A DNA stretch of 64,000 bases, taken from contig NC_092568.1 of NCBI RefSeq assembly GCF_037975245.1, positions 28,859,501-28,923,500 on the forward strand, read 5' to 3'. The position numbers were made by a program, and so were the translations under genes. Of the stretch, positions 48,401 to 63,400 are shown piece by piece; position 1 is the first letter of the stretch, and every line of letters starts with the position of its first letter. The stretch is from Apostichopus japonicus (taxonomy: Eukaryota > Echinodermata > Holothuroidea > Aspidochirotida > Stichopodidae). The notes beneath the pieces were generated by a model. It saw only the letters and a program-made list of their open reading frames with translations, ran no database searches and had not been told where the DNA came from.

Positions 48401-51400
48401 AGCAAAATATCACCGACCAGATTCCTGGGTATCTCACGACTAATGTGTTACTATTAAATCAAGAACCATTACTATATTCTCTTTAACTCAGGAGAACAAT
48501 TTTCCCTTCAGTTTACAATAGTGTCCTCAAGAAATCTGTATGGGGGGAATAAAAACACAATGTTTGAATGGTAACCTGCCTATTAAAGTAACCTGTAGAG
48601 GAAATGAAGATGGTGGGAGGTGTAACCTTCTCAAGCATTAATCTGTACGGGAAAGGGTGGGAAACGGGCGGGACGAGGTGGGAAGGAAGCACATCTTATT
48701 ATGCTGGTTTCAGAAGGTTTATAGCTTAAATGCATAGTGTAATTTGTAGTCATAGGCCACTGTCATTACCAGAGGTCAACCAAGGTCAACAGGATCACAT
48801 ATGGAGCAAGAGGATTAGTTTAGCTTAAATGTCCTAAGTAATATTCATAATTAGTTTGCAGATACACACTTTATATCTTCCCACATTTTCAACCAGCAAA
48901 TTGGATTCAAATTTCAAAGTTAAAGGAGCTTTTGTTCATACAATTCACTTATGATTTAGTAATAGTAGGTAAATGCAGAGGCAAATGGTGAATTAAATGT
49001 TCATTGCCATGGTTTGCTCTTTTTTTTTTAAATATGTCAATCTCAAAAATTAGTCTATAAAATTTCAAAACAAAAAAGTGGTGCATTCAACCGGCGTTAA
49101 GCTCCGGTGCACACTACCCGACCAATGACGACCAGACCATCATAATGGGGAAAAGATTTTGTGAGTACCCCCTCCCCCCTTCATCTTAATTATTAGATCT
49201 ACTTCAAGTCTTGTTTACCCATTAGTCACTTTGCACAATATACCACTGATTACTACCAACGTAAACCAGTGAATGAAAACGAAAGAAAAACAACAACATT
49301 GGGTTGTTAATTTTAAATTTTTTAAAATAACCAATATGAAGAAAAAATGATTAAAAGTTAGTTAGAGCAAAAAGCCTTATGCTTTTTCTTCAATTTTTAT
49401 ACATTTTTTTTAATCAACCTTACAAAATATTATTAAAGGAGGTTACAAAAACTTCCATGAGCATATTTCCCTCACTTTGTTTTTATTTTTCGTTTTGCCC
49501 ATGTTCAAATTTGCCTCTTATTCTTATATAAAAAAGCGCTTATTCCGATAGAATATGATTATTCTTTTATCAAAACGCTACTTTTTGGGGTTAAAATCCC
49601 GCTGCTGTTGGTGCTAACCTTCACAAGCTGTGCCATCCTCTGACAGGAGGAATCCAATTACACATTGGCACATGAAGCCATTCGGGGTATTCACACAGAT
49701 GCCGTCATGACACAACATCCGCTCCTGGCAGGCATTAGAGGTCTCTTGGTTAGTTTGGGAGGGATTAACAACAGGGAATCCTTGACCTGGTATACCTGTA
49801 ATGTAAAGGTGTTAGTAACATGTTAAACTTGGTACAAGCTCATTCGTAGTAGTTGGGTGGGGGGAGGGGAGGGTGCTGACAAACCCAGACGTGTCTCCAT
49901 TTGACAACATTGACTTGGGTTCTAGATATGTGTAAACTCTTCACCAGAAATGAGATGAGAGAAATAATGCTGAAAAAAAAGTTTTGGAATTATTTTCAAA
50001 ATGTTGTAATTTGATATCTTAATTTTTTATTAGGGTGGGGGGAGGAGGGGTAAGCATGGCAAAAGGCAATATCTGTCCAGGTTTGTCAAGCATCCCTCAA
50101 ATGATATTCTTCATTTCAATTCTGCAATTGGTCAAGCCTTTAATTGGGTTCATTGTTCAGCATTGATCACAATGTAGCAAGAAATAACAAAGCATAAAGG
50201 ATGCAATGCTTTCAATAAGTCAAGAAAACACAACAATAAACATTGTTTTTTTTTAATCAAGCATCTAAAAATCGATATATTTCTTTGTAATTTTTCACCC
50301 AGTATGTTTTGACTGGGTTCAGTAATTAGTATCCCCACAATGTAGTCACAAATAGTATTGAGGATGCCAAACTCCAAAGAGAGGTCAAGAGTATTTTTTT
50401 TTTTCTTAAAAAATTAATTTTTATTTTCTGTATCTGCTTTGATTTTTAAATGAATCTCCAAAGAAAACCTTCAAAATTCCATGACAGAATTTGGCATGAA
50501 ATGATGGTCAAGTGAAATGAAATTGCTTTTTATATAATTTTGTTTAAGACAAGGAAACTAGTAGTCAATATATGATAATATTTTCTAAAACCATTTTCTG
50601 CCTTCTTAATCCATATATGATTTATGAAAGAAACATTATCTTGGGAAAATTCAAGCCAAGAGATGCAAAGGCTGTCCGACAGATTTGACAAAAGAACGGT
50701 TGTGAGTGACTTTTCATGTGGCATGATTTTTAACCTTTGCTGGAATCAACTGGTTTTTAGCATCAGCATAAAGTATTTTCAAATCAAACAGAGGAGATGG
50801 AAAAAAGGGTTAAAAAGAACATAAATCATATTTGGATTATTTTGCTCTTACAAATGCAAAACAACATTTTCATAATATAATAGATAATATTTGCAATAAA
50901 TAGTTAAATACTCCAGCAGAAGAAAAGTGGTGATATTATCAATGAAAGCATAATTGTAACAGTGTTTGGCATCACAGAGACCTGGCGTGGAAAGTATAGA
51001 GCAGAAGACAGCTAAAGCTGAACATGAAATGCAGAAGCAAAGCAAACAGACATTTCGAGACTTTTTCTACCCACTGCCTCACCCAATTTTCATTTTTTAC
51101 ATTTCTAAATTCAACCAGGCATTATAGAAAGAGTTCAAGTGATCCTGAAGAAAAAAATATCTTTTCCTTCTGGAACCATAAAACCAAATCTGTAAAAAAA
51201 AAATGAAGTGTTAAAAAACGGGAGGGGTGGAGGGTACCCCACATTATTCTATCATATTTTCCTTTTAAAAACTGTACTTTGCTGTTCAGTTATCAATGAT
51301 TCCAGTCACCAGATCAGAGATTCAGAGGGTACCCAGAATTGCAACCATAATACCTGCATATTTAGAGTGACTTAAGTCCATTTTAATTTCACAGGTCTTG

Positions 51401-54400
51401 ATTAAGTTCAGTCTTAGCTAAAGTTACATGAACATCTGGGGTTATGGGTTAACTTTTTCCTGTAAGCAATACACTCAACCACTGAGGTGCAAAGAATTAG
51501 TTAAGTTGACGGAATTTCAAGCTGTGTACAATTTCCCCGAATACAGAGTTGTCCTGGTCACCACTTTGTACAACAGGATATAAAGTTGACACTTCTAGGT
51601 AGGAGTAAAATAGCATAAAATAGCACCAAAGCAGTGATATAATAACAAAGAAACAGTAAATAATGAAACATTATGAGAAATACAGAATTTGACATAATAG
51701 AGCAAAAAAGAAAGAAAAAAGATGAAATATTATGACATTATTTAAAGGAATGAGTGATTAAATATTTATTTTTAGGTACAGTATATATGTTTTATTTCCC
51801 GAAAGCTATGATCTGATACCAGTTATATTAAATACACCAAGATATGATGCAATTATGATATGCGTACCTGAGTAAGTGAGTACTAAATGATATTGAGTAG
51901 AGAACTATAATAATGTTAAGTTCCTGTAATAATAGAGTTTGCATGAATAAAGGGTAATAAAGGGTATTTAAGTGTATTAAAGGGTATTAAAGGTTTGCTG
52001 TCTTCTGTAACATAATGTACAGTGTATTGTTTTGGAGGGTTTTTAAAGACTCCCTGAAATAATTCAAGCATGCTGATCTGAACAATGACTTCACAGAGAA
52101 AGAGAGAAAAAACAAAATCAGAGAATAAGCCTTTGATGAATGGCCATGAATATTTTAGATCCATGCTAAGTTTTGATTATTTTCTTTTTTCGAAAATATT
52201 TCCTACAACACAAATATTTCAAATTCCATAAAAGTTCTGGTTCTGCTCTGATCATATATGATCGATTCATCCGGCATGTTTGGGATATATTTTATTATTT
52301 AACCGTTTAAAAAGGTAAAAGGAAATTTGGTAGCTTTTACCCTCAGTCTCGTGTATCGTCAAAGTCATAACAATAGTGATCTAAATATGTGACAGTATTT
52401 TGAGACGCCGTTAACAAATATGTTGGAGTGTTCTACGTGCGAAATTTAACAATTTTTGCAAAGGGTATGCAACTCTACAATGAAGTGCAATCTGTTACGG
52501 TTAAACCCACTTTGCCTTTAACTTGTTTCTTCTTAATAGAGGGTACTACAGTTACAGAGAAACGACAGCCGAGAATTGTTTGGCTATACAGTATTCCGAC
52601 AGTGATCTCTAGATTAAACATCCTGTGTTCTAGAAACAGAGCTATCCAGCGACTACCTGGTGGTGATCAGTGGCGTAGCTAGAGGTTTTGGCACCCAGGT
52701 GCAAGAGAAGAAAATTGCGCCCAATTATAATATTGTGAAATAAATTCCTGACAACATACATCAATTTGGTCATGTTTTTCTAAAAGGTGCCGATTTTTTT
52801 ACTCTCATTCACTCATTTCAGGGCCTCCAAACCCGGCGCCAAGGGCACGTGCCCCCCTTGACCCTCCCTAGCTACGCCACTGGTGGTGATCACTAAATAG
52901 CCATTTCTCTACTGGGGCACCAGTCAGAAGTCACAGTACCATGCACATTGTGCAAATGAGAGATCATCACCTTAATTGCATTTTGATACTACCCAGAATG
53001 GGACGGAGAAAGGATGTTGAGGGAAATTCAGCTTTATGAAGGAGCTGAACACTGACTGGGAAGTTATACACCACTTTGAAAACAGCAGAACAGGATTGGA
53101 AAATTAACCTCAGGAATTACACCAGGATATGTCTTAATGATTGATGGGAAAAAATGGACACCAAAACTTTCCAAAATGGTTGCTTAATTTCATGGGAAAC
53201 GACTCTTTCTAATGGAAAGACAAGCAAGCGTGTCAACTACTTGAAGATGTACTTGATCGTGAGTGAATAAAACTGAAGGGGAAAATAACAAATTAGTCGT
53301 GAAAGAAGAAATGCACAAAACGAAAAGAAAAAAGAAATAGTGAGATTTTCATGTCCGAAGAAGAAAAATATTACAAAAGTGCATAAAAATGACAGAAAAA
53401 CATCAATACACCACAAGAAATAGTGAACGTGTATGCAGAAAGATATATGTAAATATGAGGGATGATGTGAGGTGATTAGGAAACACAGCAACCGATGATG
53501 GTGGTTATGTGCAATCGATAGGTCACCAGAAATGCAAAGAGAAGAGAAGAGAAACAGAGCGATGGGATTGGAGGAGGTATTTTAGCTTACTCTGGCAGTT
53601 CAATGTACTCCTATCATACCAAAAACCAACAGGGCACAGACATCTGTAGCCCACGGTGAGGTCCTGGCATGCAGCACTACGGCCACATATATTTGGTATC
53701 TTACACTCATTAATAGCTGGGAAAAAGGAAGCAAAATTTTCAGGTCAAAAGTAAGTAAAAAAAAAATTGGATTGACAAAAGTTAAAGTCGTTCACTTTTT
53801 CCACACTTTTTACTTTTGGCTCGGTTACCCAAAAAAAGAGAGCAATATTTGAGGTATACAGAACCCAAAAATGGTGGAATTTTTTTTTTTTTAATGTGGG
53901 TTTGTTTTGGGTTTTTTTTTTGCAGGATTAAAGGAAGCCAGTTTGAGGTCAAACAGTAAAGATGCACAACTTGAAATAACCAAAAAAATTCATTTAATTT
54001 CAAACATGGAAAAAAAGAATGAGGATGCTGGGCACATTTGGTTGTAAAACTACACCAATGAAGGTTAGTAAATGTAATTCGTACATGGTTGGTAGGTTAG
54101 GGAATAGGACATGTCCTTCAAAATTCAGCAAGCAATGTTGGACAGGTAGAATGTTCAATTGGAGAGAAAGGGGATTGAGGTGGTGGTGGGGGGGGTGGGG
54201 ATGAAGGTGGTAATTGATGGGGGGATAAATTAAACTATTCAAATTCATGAGCACTAAATTAAACTATTCAATTCATGAGCACTTTTCATCATTAATAACA
54301 GTTGGCAATTTGCAGTTGCCAAAGTGGACACTTTCACCCAATCCTATCCTATTGAGGATGTACCATTAATTTAATGTAAACCTTATTCAGCGAGATGCAG

Positions 54401-57400
54401 ACGTTATGGGAGTTGTCTTTTCTTAGTTTTTAAATCTTAAATATTAATTCCACAGCATTAAATCAAGTAAAAGAGCGTTTTGGGTATATTATGCAATGAC
54501 AACATTGCCTACACTGATCAGAGAAACTTAAACAATACACAAAAGTTCCACTCAATTGTCATTCTTGTTTTGTCTTATTTTTCCATTCTTTTTTATCAAA
54601 CATCAATTCTTTTTATCAAACATCACTGAACGTATCATTCCCATTCGGAATTATAACCTACTATAGTATATGAACCATTAATTGAATTAAGAATCTTCAG
54701 TTCAGGCTAGTACATCATTACATGTAACATATAAACCATAGGGAATCAAAACAAAGAATCACTGATTGACTCATGGGAACCTTTGAAGATAACTTACCGA
54801 GGCACTGACGCACAGTCAAGTCAAATTCATAGCCGCTGGGGCAGAGACATTCTAGTCTGGTACCCTGAAAGCTACAGGTACCATTTCCACACACTCCAGG
54901 ATTCCTGGAACATGTATCAAAAGCTGCAAATAGATATGAAGATATGATTTCTGAAAATTGGTCTCACGTAAGATGATTCCAATACCTACATTTTCCCACA
55001 ACAATGTCACAATAAAGAGGGGTAGCATTACTGATGGCATATAACTGCACATAAAGTAAATGCAACAACAATATTAGGTGAGACTTACCCATACATAATT
55101 TGGTCCTATAGTCAAATTGTTGTCCATCTGGGCACTGACATTCATACGATCCCACCAGATTCCTACAGCGCCCGTTTCCACAGACCATAGGGTAGCGACG
55201 ACATTCATTCAGATCTGTCGAACGATAAAAACATTGCGTATTTAATCATCATTGTCCTACATTTTCCAGTTCTTGCATCTCGGACAACCTCAGGTATCCT
55301 CTGAGATGCGACATAAAATATTGGATATTTTCATAGTTTTTCATATATCCTACTCACCAGACACAGTAACGAGCTTATAACGTGCTGTGTATCGACAAAC
55401 AATGTTAACATTTGCAAACAGGTTTGTTAACACAATCAGAATTCAATCTCCTAAGCAGAACACACACTACATCATCTCATCAACACTCCTCTTTCCATAA
55501 ACTCGCATGCACCCTTGGTTGTTAACCATACTACCTCCCCATTCCCTCCTCCTCCTCCTCCTCCTCCACCCACCTACATTATTCTTTCAGCTTAGTTCAA
55601 CCTCTGCTTTATCATGCTTATTTAAAATCCATTTCCTTTGTTCATCCTCTTCTCAGTGTATCTGCTCCTTGTATAAACCCCATGCATGTAACTAAATAGT
55701 TATTAGCACTAACTTGTGTGTACATGTGTGTGTGTGTGTAGGCCTTATAATAGATCTGATTTATAGGGCTGAATATGCATTAGAATGCACCATTTCACTG
55801 TTAAAAATTGTCTTTAACACAGGCTTCATCAATCTCAGGGCCCACACTCCCTCCATTTAAAAAAATCCTGCATCCGCCTGCACTTGGATCCACCTGCACA
55901 TCCACCTGCACATCCACCTGCACATCCACCTGCACATCCACCTGCCTTTACATCATGAGGTATCTTGATTTCTTCCTTTATCCCCTTCTTCAAATAAATT
56001 GTTTTACAGAAGTCTGTGTCAAGTTGTATTTTCAAATTGACCCTTGACATGTCATGAGAAAACACTTTTTGGAAGATTTTACTTGTGGCTAAGTTTTATA
56101 ACATCCAATTCAAACTTGACAAGAGTTTGGAGAATTTTCATTTCAGATATCATAGCTTCTAAAAAGCATATTCTTATTACTCATTTATATATTTATTACT
56201 CATTTATATATTTATCAGTTGGTTAGTGTCGAAGGTTATTGGAAGTATGAATGAATCGTTAAGATTTTTCTCCTTACCATTAGATCACCGTTACATGAAC
56301 CAATTACCGATGGTATGTTAATCAATGAAGAATCAATTAATTGATTGAAAGTACATCATAACCAAATGTAAATGAATCATTGGGATTACTGTTGGCACAA
56401 ATGCCCAAAAAACACACAACAACAAGAAAAGCAAAAACCAACAACAAACTTTCATAAACAAAGAGGCATAAACAACATAAAATCAGTCAACAGCCTCACG
56501 TAGTGTTCTGAAAGTTGAGTGATGGAGACACGGGTACCTCAATTAAGTGATCTTGTACCAAACTATGCAAAAAGGCAAGTCCTAAACCAAATCTGTCTGG
56601 GTTTTTTTGGGGGGCGGGGAAGAAGGAAAAGGTTTGCACGTGGTGGTAGAGACACTTAATGGAGTTAACATTAAATATACTAGGATGAAATGGAAATGAA
56701 TATGGCTGACAACAACTGACAAATACCATCAATTTCATTCCCTGATATATTCTCCTGAACTTATTGCAGCTGTTTGATTCGTCAGTTTTCTGAATTTACT
56801 GCTCCCACAACTGTTCCCCCCTCCCCCCTTCTTCCACTCAAAAACAGTTATATCGTTTTGACTGAAAACCCATCAAAAAGCCTCCCATATTTCTATTTGC
56901 TATTTGAATCAGCTGCTAATTACTTGAATCCAAGCTTGGCAATAATCTATAGCTTCTCTTGAGATTTTCATATGCTAAATTTAGGTTATAAAGTAATTAA
57001 CATGATATGCCAATTAGGCTATAAGGTAATTAACATGATATGCCATATTAGGCCTATTAAGGTAATTTAATATGATATGCCAATTAGGCCTATAAGGTAA
57101 TTAACATGATATGCCAATTAGGCCTATCATATGCCAATTAGGCTATAAGGCTAAAATCAACGTTTAGCTTGTAGCAATGATTTAACAGTAGCCTCCTTAC
57201 CAGCACATCTCAAGGACTTCCTCCTAAATGTGTAGCCTTCTGCACACTTACACCTGTACAAGCCGGGAGTGTTCTCGCAGATGCCAGCCCCACACTTGCC
57301 GGGGTACCTGACACATTCGTTGATATCTACGAGGATGGAACATTGACGATGAGGACGAAGAGACACGGCCACATGAAACATCATCGATGAAAAATATAGA

Positions 57401-60400
57401 GAATGTGTGGATGGATGAGACATAGAAATATGACTGTTAAAGATAACTGGTATAGAAAGAAAATGTAGTAGGGTGAAAATGAAAATTGAATGATTCCACT
57501 CGAGATGGCTGTGTTAATGTAAATGAAAATGTGACCTGCTAGGTGAGAAGTATAGAAAAAAGTTGAAAGAGTATGGCAACTCTCTTGAGGTGAAAAGTGA
57601 GTATTTTCAGCCCAGACAGGGCTTTTTAAACTGAAGAACAGTGTGTTATGTTGTCAAAGGGAATAAAAAATCATTTGAAGAATATTTAATTTGAGTTAAA
57701 TATCAACTGTATCAATGGATAAATGGAGATGGCTGTGCGAATATGTATATGACAAAATGTGATTACTTTGTAAGAACTTGAAAAGTTGTAAAGTAGAAAA
57801 GATATGCTAATGTTTGATTGATGGATTCGCTCACGCCCATTCACTTCCATTTTAGGATATAGAAACACTGGCTACCACAAATCCACGAAAGTATCTTTCT
57901 CTGGATTTACAAACACACGAGCAAAGGGGAACATTCGTCTATGCGAGTCTTATAATTCTTTTATTATGACTTGTTATTGACACTGGTGTGGGTTTCAGAG
58001 GCATAAATGATGGTGTTAGTTCACCTTGGTTGACTACGTGAACACTTATCCTTCCTTACCGATGCAGAAACCGTGCGGAACCGAGTACTCTTCTCCCTGA
58101 GGGCACGAACAGTGATAGCCGCTCTCCGTGTCCACGCAGGTCCCGTTACCACAGACGTCGGACTGAGTCTCACAGGAGAAGACACGTACGATCGCAGGGG
58201 GCTGCTTGCTCTCGTCGAATCTAGGTACACTTTGAGGTAATTCTTCAGCTGTAAGTGGAAAAATGGAGACCCCAGTGCACTATTTCTCTATTTAAATATT
58301 GAGGTGACCCACTAGACAGATGACAGCGCAACATGCCAGAAGAATCAATCCCCAGAATATAAATAAGCTGTTTAATTTCAATATGATGGGAAACAGTTTA
58401 TACAACTTTTTCTTTTTTAGATTCAACTTGACCCTAATAGACCCCCTTGACCTTTTCAATGAATACAAGGCAAGAGAGAGCTGGCAATGATGATAGCGAG
58501 TCAGCAGAGACAAAGGGAAATAAATGCTTACGTATACAGAGGCCGCTCAAGAGATGAAGTCTGAACCCGTCATGGCAGACACAATGATAGCTGCCCTCGG
58601 AATTCACACAGGTACCGTTCCCACAGATGCTGGTAAATATCTGGCATTCATTCTTGTCTGTGTTATGAAATGAAATAAAGCAGGCAAAATTGCGAGATAA
58701 GACTCATGACATTATTATAGTAACATTCATTGAAAGATTGTTTAAAGTGAATTTTAGCTGATTTGGATTTATAGAGCATACTCTGTATGATGAAGTGAGG
58801 AGAAACGGCAGAGATTATCACTGACATGGGTAAGCAGATGGAGATTCTTTTGGTGAACAGTTTATTCAAACAATTAAAGAAGCAATGATTTCTCCAGTTG
58901 AAAGACATCATAATATTACGGATATGACAGCAGACTTGGACAAGTCTAAACTATGACATCACAAAACCACATGAGTGGCAATTTTTTGTTTCTTAAAAAT
59001 GTCCATGATTACTGCACTGTTTATTTTTAACAGCTTTGAATCTCTGAATCTAAAATACTGTACCTTTTAATACAACTTACTAATTAACACTGTTTTCATT
59101 TTATATACCCTGAAAATATGGCAGAAAAAAAGAAAAAAAAAAACGGAATGTATCAAATTGTACATCTAAGTGGCTAAACGACATCTTACACAGCCCCCTG
59201 ACATGACTTTCAAACCATCGTAATTCTCAAACAGAAAAAGATCTTTCTAATTTTTGTTTGTATTTTGTAGGGCTTGATCACCTTAAGCATCTTTGTCATT
59301 TTAGGTTAAGACCATGATTAAGTTTACTGCTCCTTAAATACCATCGCATTTTAAGCTGCTTATAACCAGAGTGTCCAGCATATATTATATATGAGGGTAT
59401 TAAATCCAAATTGACATCAATTACATTCCACAATACTGACCTTCACAGACACCCTCTGAGCTGTAAATGAAACCCTCCTGGCAAAGACACTGAAAACTTC
59501 CTACAATATTTCTGCAGATTGCGCTGGGATCGCCACATATGTTGACGTAATAGTCACATTCATCCAAATCTGTAACAAAAATGCCAAGAAAAAAAAAAAC
59601 ACAACAAACAATTAGCTGATTGATGGTTTCATGTTTTTGACTACTTCAAATGTCTAAAACATAAAGGAAAATACTTAATGGTCTCCTTTTACCATACCCG
59701 ATGCTGGATTTACAACGTATGGAGCCCTCTGGCACTTTAGCAAGGTTTGTAGTTAATAATAATAATAATCAGCAGTTATTTTTACGACGCTTAAGCGACC
59801 ACAAATGTGGGAGAAACCTGCTAGGGCTTAGGACTAGGACTTACATGTTGCGTGGCTTCCAATTAAACCATATAACCAAAATTTGGAATCTTCTTTTCAA
59901 TTAAGAAAGTCATTTCAGATGGGAAAACCGTAGATTTATCTTGGATGAAAAACACACCTTGCTATGACCCGGCCAGGTATCGAACCCAGAACCTCCCAGA
60001 TTGCCAAGCCTCATTGCTTCAAATGCCACCGCTTTTATCCACTCTGTGCCCACAGTACCAATTACTTATCAATATACGAAGAAGGTATGTTTCTTTCCTG
60101 AAAGTGCTCAGAAAGGCCCCACGACCTTGAGGACACTAGCCTGATCTGCCTTAATATGTCACCGATGAGACCCATCTGTCCCTTTCAATAAACTTGAGTC
60201 ATTATGTAGCCTAAAATGAGCTAGACAGATCAAAAATGGTCACTCATGTTCAAACTAACAAGCAAACTCTTTTACTGCCACCAATTAATGCATCCTATTG
60301 TTTAATCGAATTCAACACTCCTCAACGTTCATGAACATGTACAATTAATGTTTTCTGGACTCATTAAAGCTGACAGCACATGGACAGGCCTATGGAAAGT

Positions 60401-63400
60401 AAAATAATGGTATCACACCCCAGTGGTTTATTTCCCCTCTATTAAACTTACTATGAGGTGTATGATTACTGTCATCAGATATGCCAGAATGCAAGAAAAA
60501 CTGGTCACAAACAGCCACACATGTTGCCAAATTTTGATATGTTTTTCACCATAAAGGTCCAAGATTCCCAAAAACCCTTTAATAGATAACTACTTTCGTT
60601 ACAATTAAACAAGTTTGAATGAAGTAAAGAAAAGCTTGCAAACAGTCCTTTTGGACACACTGGCAGTAAATAGCATTCTGTTAAAGTGTTGGGTAACACT
60701 GATGGCCTTTATAACAAAGAAACAACCACCCCCCTTCCATCACTGCAACCCTCCCCCACCTTTATCATCTGTAAATAGAAAAACCACACCCCTTTCATCA
60801 CTGTACCCCTCCCCAACCATTGTCATCCGTATAGAAATTCTTGCAAGCTTGACAGCTCAGTTGTCAAGCTTGACCGCTGACATCTCAGTTGTCAAGTTTG
60901 ACCGCTGACATCTCACTTGTCAAGTTTGACAGCTTACATTTTAGTTGTCAAGCTTGACAGCTGACATCTCAGTTGTCAAGCTTGACCGCTGACATCTCAG
61001 TTGTCAAGTTTGACAGCTTACATTTTAGTGTCAAGCTTGACAGCTGACATCTCAGTTGTCAAGCTTGACCGCTGACATCTCAGTTGTCAAGTTTGACAGC
61101 TTACATTTTAGTTGTCAAGCTTGACAGCTGACATCTCAGTTGTCAAGCTTGACAGCTGACATCTCAGTTGTCAAGCTTGACCACTGACATCTCAGTTGTC
61201 AAGTTTGACAGCTAACATTTTAGTTGTCAAGCTTGACAGCTGACATCTCAGTTGTCAAGCTTGACCGCTGACATCTTAGTTGTCAAGTTTGACAGCTTAC
61301 ATTTTAGTTGTCAAGCTTGACCGCTGACATCTCAGTTGTCAAGTTTGACAGCTTACATCTCAGTTGTCAAGCTTGACCGCTGACATCTCAGTTGTCAAGT
61401 ACTTGGCTGTTTCTCCTGTTGATTTTGTTTCTTACCTTCACAAAGCATTCTATCAGGGTTAAAGGTCATTCCAATGGGACACAAACAGTTGTAGCTTCCG
61501 TTGTAATTATCGCATATGGCAGCACCACAGAGCAGACTCTGTTCTCTGCATTCATCAATATCTGCACAAATAAAAAGAAGAAGTTATACCAGTGGTAGTG
61601 TAAGAAGAAGGGTTCTAATTCATGAGACAGTGGTGAAGGGGGGGGGTGGGGACTGTCACCCAAAAGAGGGTAATGTGTCAGCTCAGTGGAGACGGGTCCA
61701 GGTTTATTAAGGCTGTTAAACACAAAGCCAAATTTTTGTTACCCACAGCTTCAAGTAATGGTTTGCACATACTAATTACACTTAAATATTTTTCACATAT
61801 TTGAAGATTGCTTCAGAGATTAACGTTTGGCTAGGGCATGGCTCACTCGATAAACAACGTGACAACTTCACACAAATGAACTATCACTGTTCTCACCCTT
61901 CCAAGTGGACAAAGCTTGCTTGCATGAACCAGTAATTGATATGCTATTTACAGAGCAGTGAACTCTCAGTGTTCTCACCTTCACATGTGGCTAGAGTTTG
62001 GCTAAATCTATAACCGACGTGACAATTGCACACAAACGAACCGTTGGTGTTCTCACAGCTGCCACGGTCACTACACATGATTTGACCGGTCAGACACTCG
62101 TCCACATCTGGAGATAAAAAGGATACAACAAGGAGAGAAATTTGAAACTTTTAATCTTTCATTCCACTCCAAATCAAAGAAAATCTAGGTGTGGTTAAAT
62201 GGACTATGACATGACCACTTTGCTTCACAACCTTTCCATGATTTCATCATTGATTAAAAAAAATTAACCTTTAGCTTGGCAATTGTTGGGAGTCTGGGGT
62301 GGATATGTGTATGCTTTATAAATGCTATAAAAGAAAAAAATCCACTAGGTCTGTTTGGCTAACAAACATGAAGGAAATTATTCAAATTTATTTCAAGGGT
62401 TTGTTCTCTGACCATTGTTAAGACGATATGTGATCAACTAAAAAATCAAGGCAGGCAGTGCTTCCTTGAGTAAAAGAGGGGAGAGCAACCAACATTGCAA
62501 ATATTTGGAAAAAACGAGGATCAAACCTCTAAATTTTTTTTCGGAAATGCAGGAGTTAGAGTTTGCTTCCAGAATCACTCTGAAAATATGCAAAGTGTTG
62601 ATAAGTGTAGTCTCAGATTCTGTTAATATACTGTGTATATACCTTTAAGTTCTATTATAATGCAGTAAGAAGGAATGCAGTTTGTGGATCAGTTAAACTG
62701 TGCCTTTTGTTACAGCTCTGCTTCAGACTATTGTTAGGTTAATCAGGTTGTAGTGTTTAGTGTGTTACCTTTTACTAAGTAATTTTATTTTCTGTGTATA
62801 TGTACTGTACAGTTGTTCCTCAGTCTCTGTTATACTCTTGTAGAAAGAACAAGTTGTGTGCAGCAACAGGCTGTCAATTACTCAGCTGTCTGTCTCGTGC
62901 TAACTCTAACACACAGCAGTGCCAATATCAAAATAGGAAAATACTCCAAACCACAAAAATCAAATTTTAAGAATTTCAGCAAGTTACTTTACTATATCGT
63001 GAAACTGTTCAGTACAAAACTTTCTAGAAGTCAGTGAAAAAGTGCTTACCTTCACAAGTCCCAGTGGTTTCGTTGAAATAGTAACCACCATGACACGAGC
63101 ACTCAACACCGCCCTCTACGTTGATACAGTCGCCATTACTGGAACATACATCGACGGCCATTTCACATTCGTTGATATCTAGGAAGAAGAGTGGAGATGA
63201 AACTTTTATGAACCTTCGAAGAAAATCCGGGAAAAAGTATGAAGCTAGTTAACTACATGTGAACATGAACTAACCAAAGTTCCACCAAATAGGTACACAG
63301 AAACGGCAATGTAGACTGCTGGGGCATTAATTAATTAACGAGAAATTCATTTGTTTCATAGGATAATTTCATGACAGAAGACAATATATACGTATTAAGC

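Noticed and set aside
55835-56065. Minus-strand ORF with repeated AGGC
   Set aside because: It is the translation of a 12-bp repeat inside an intron of the EGF/TB gene.
60851-61400. CRISPR-like regularly spaced direct repeats
   Set aside because: Units are contiguous 28-bp repeats without unique spacers and lie inside an intron of an animal gene.
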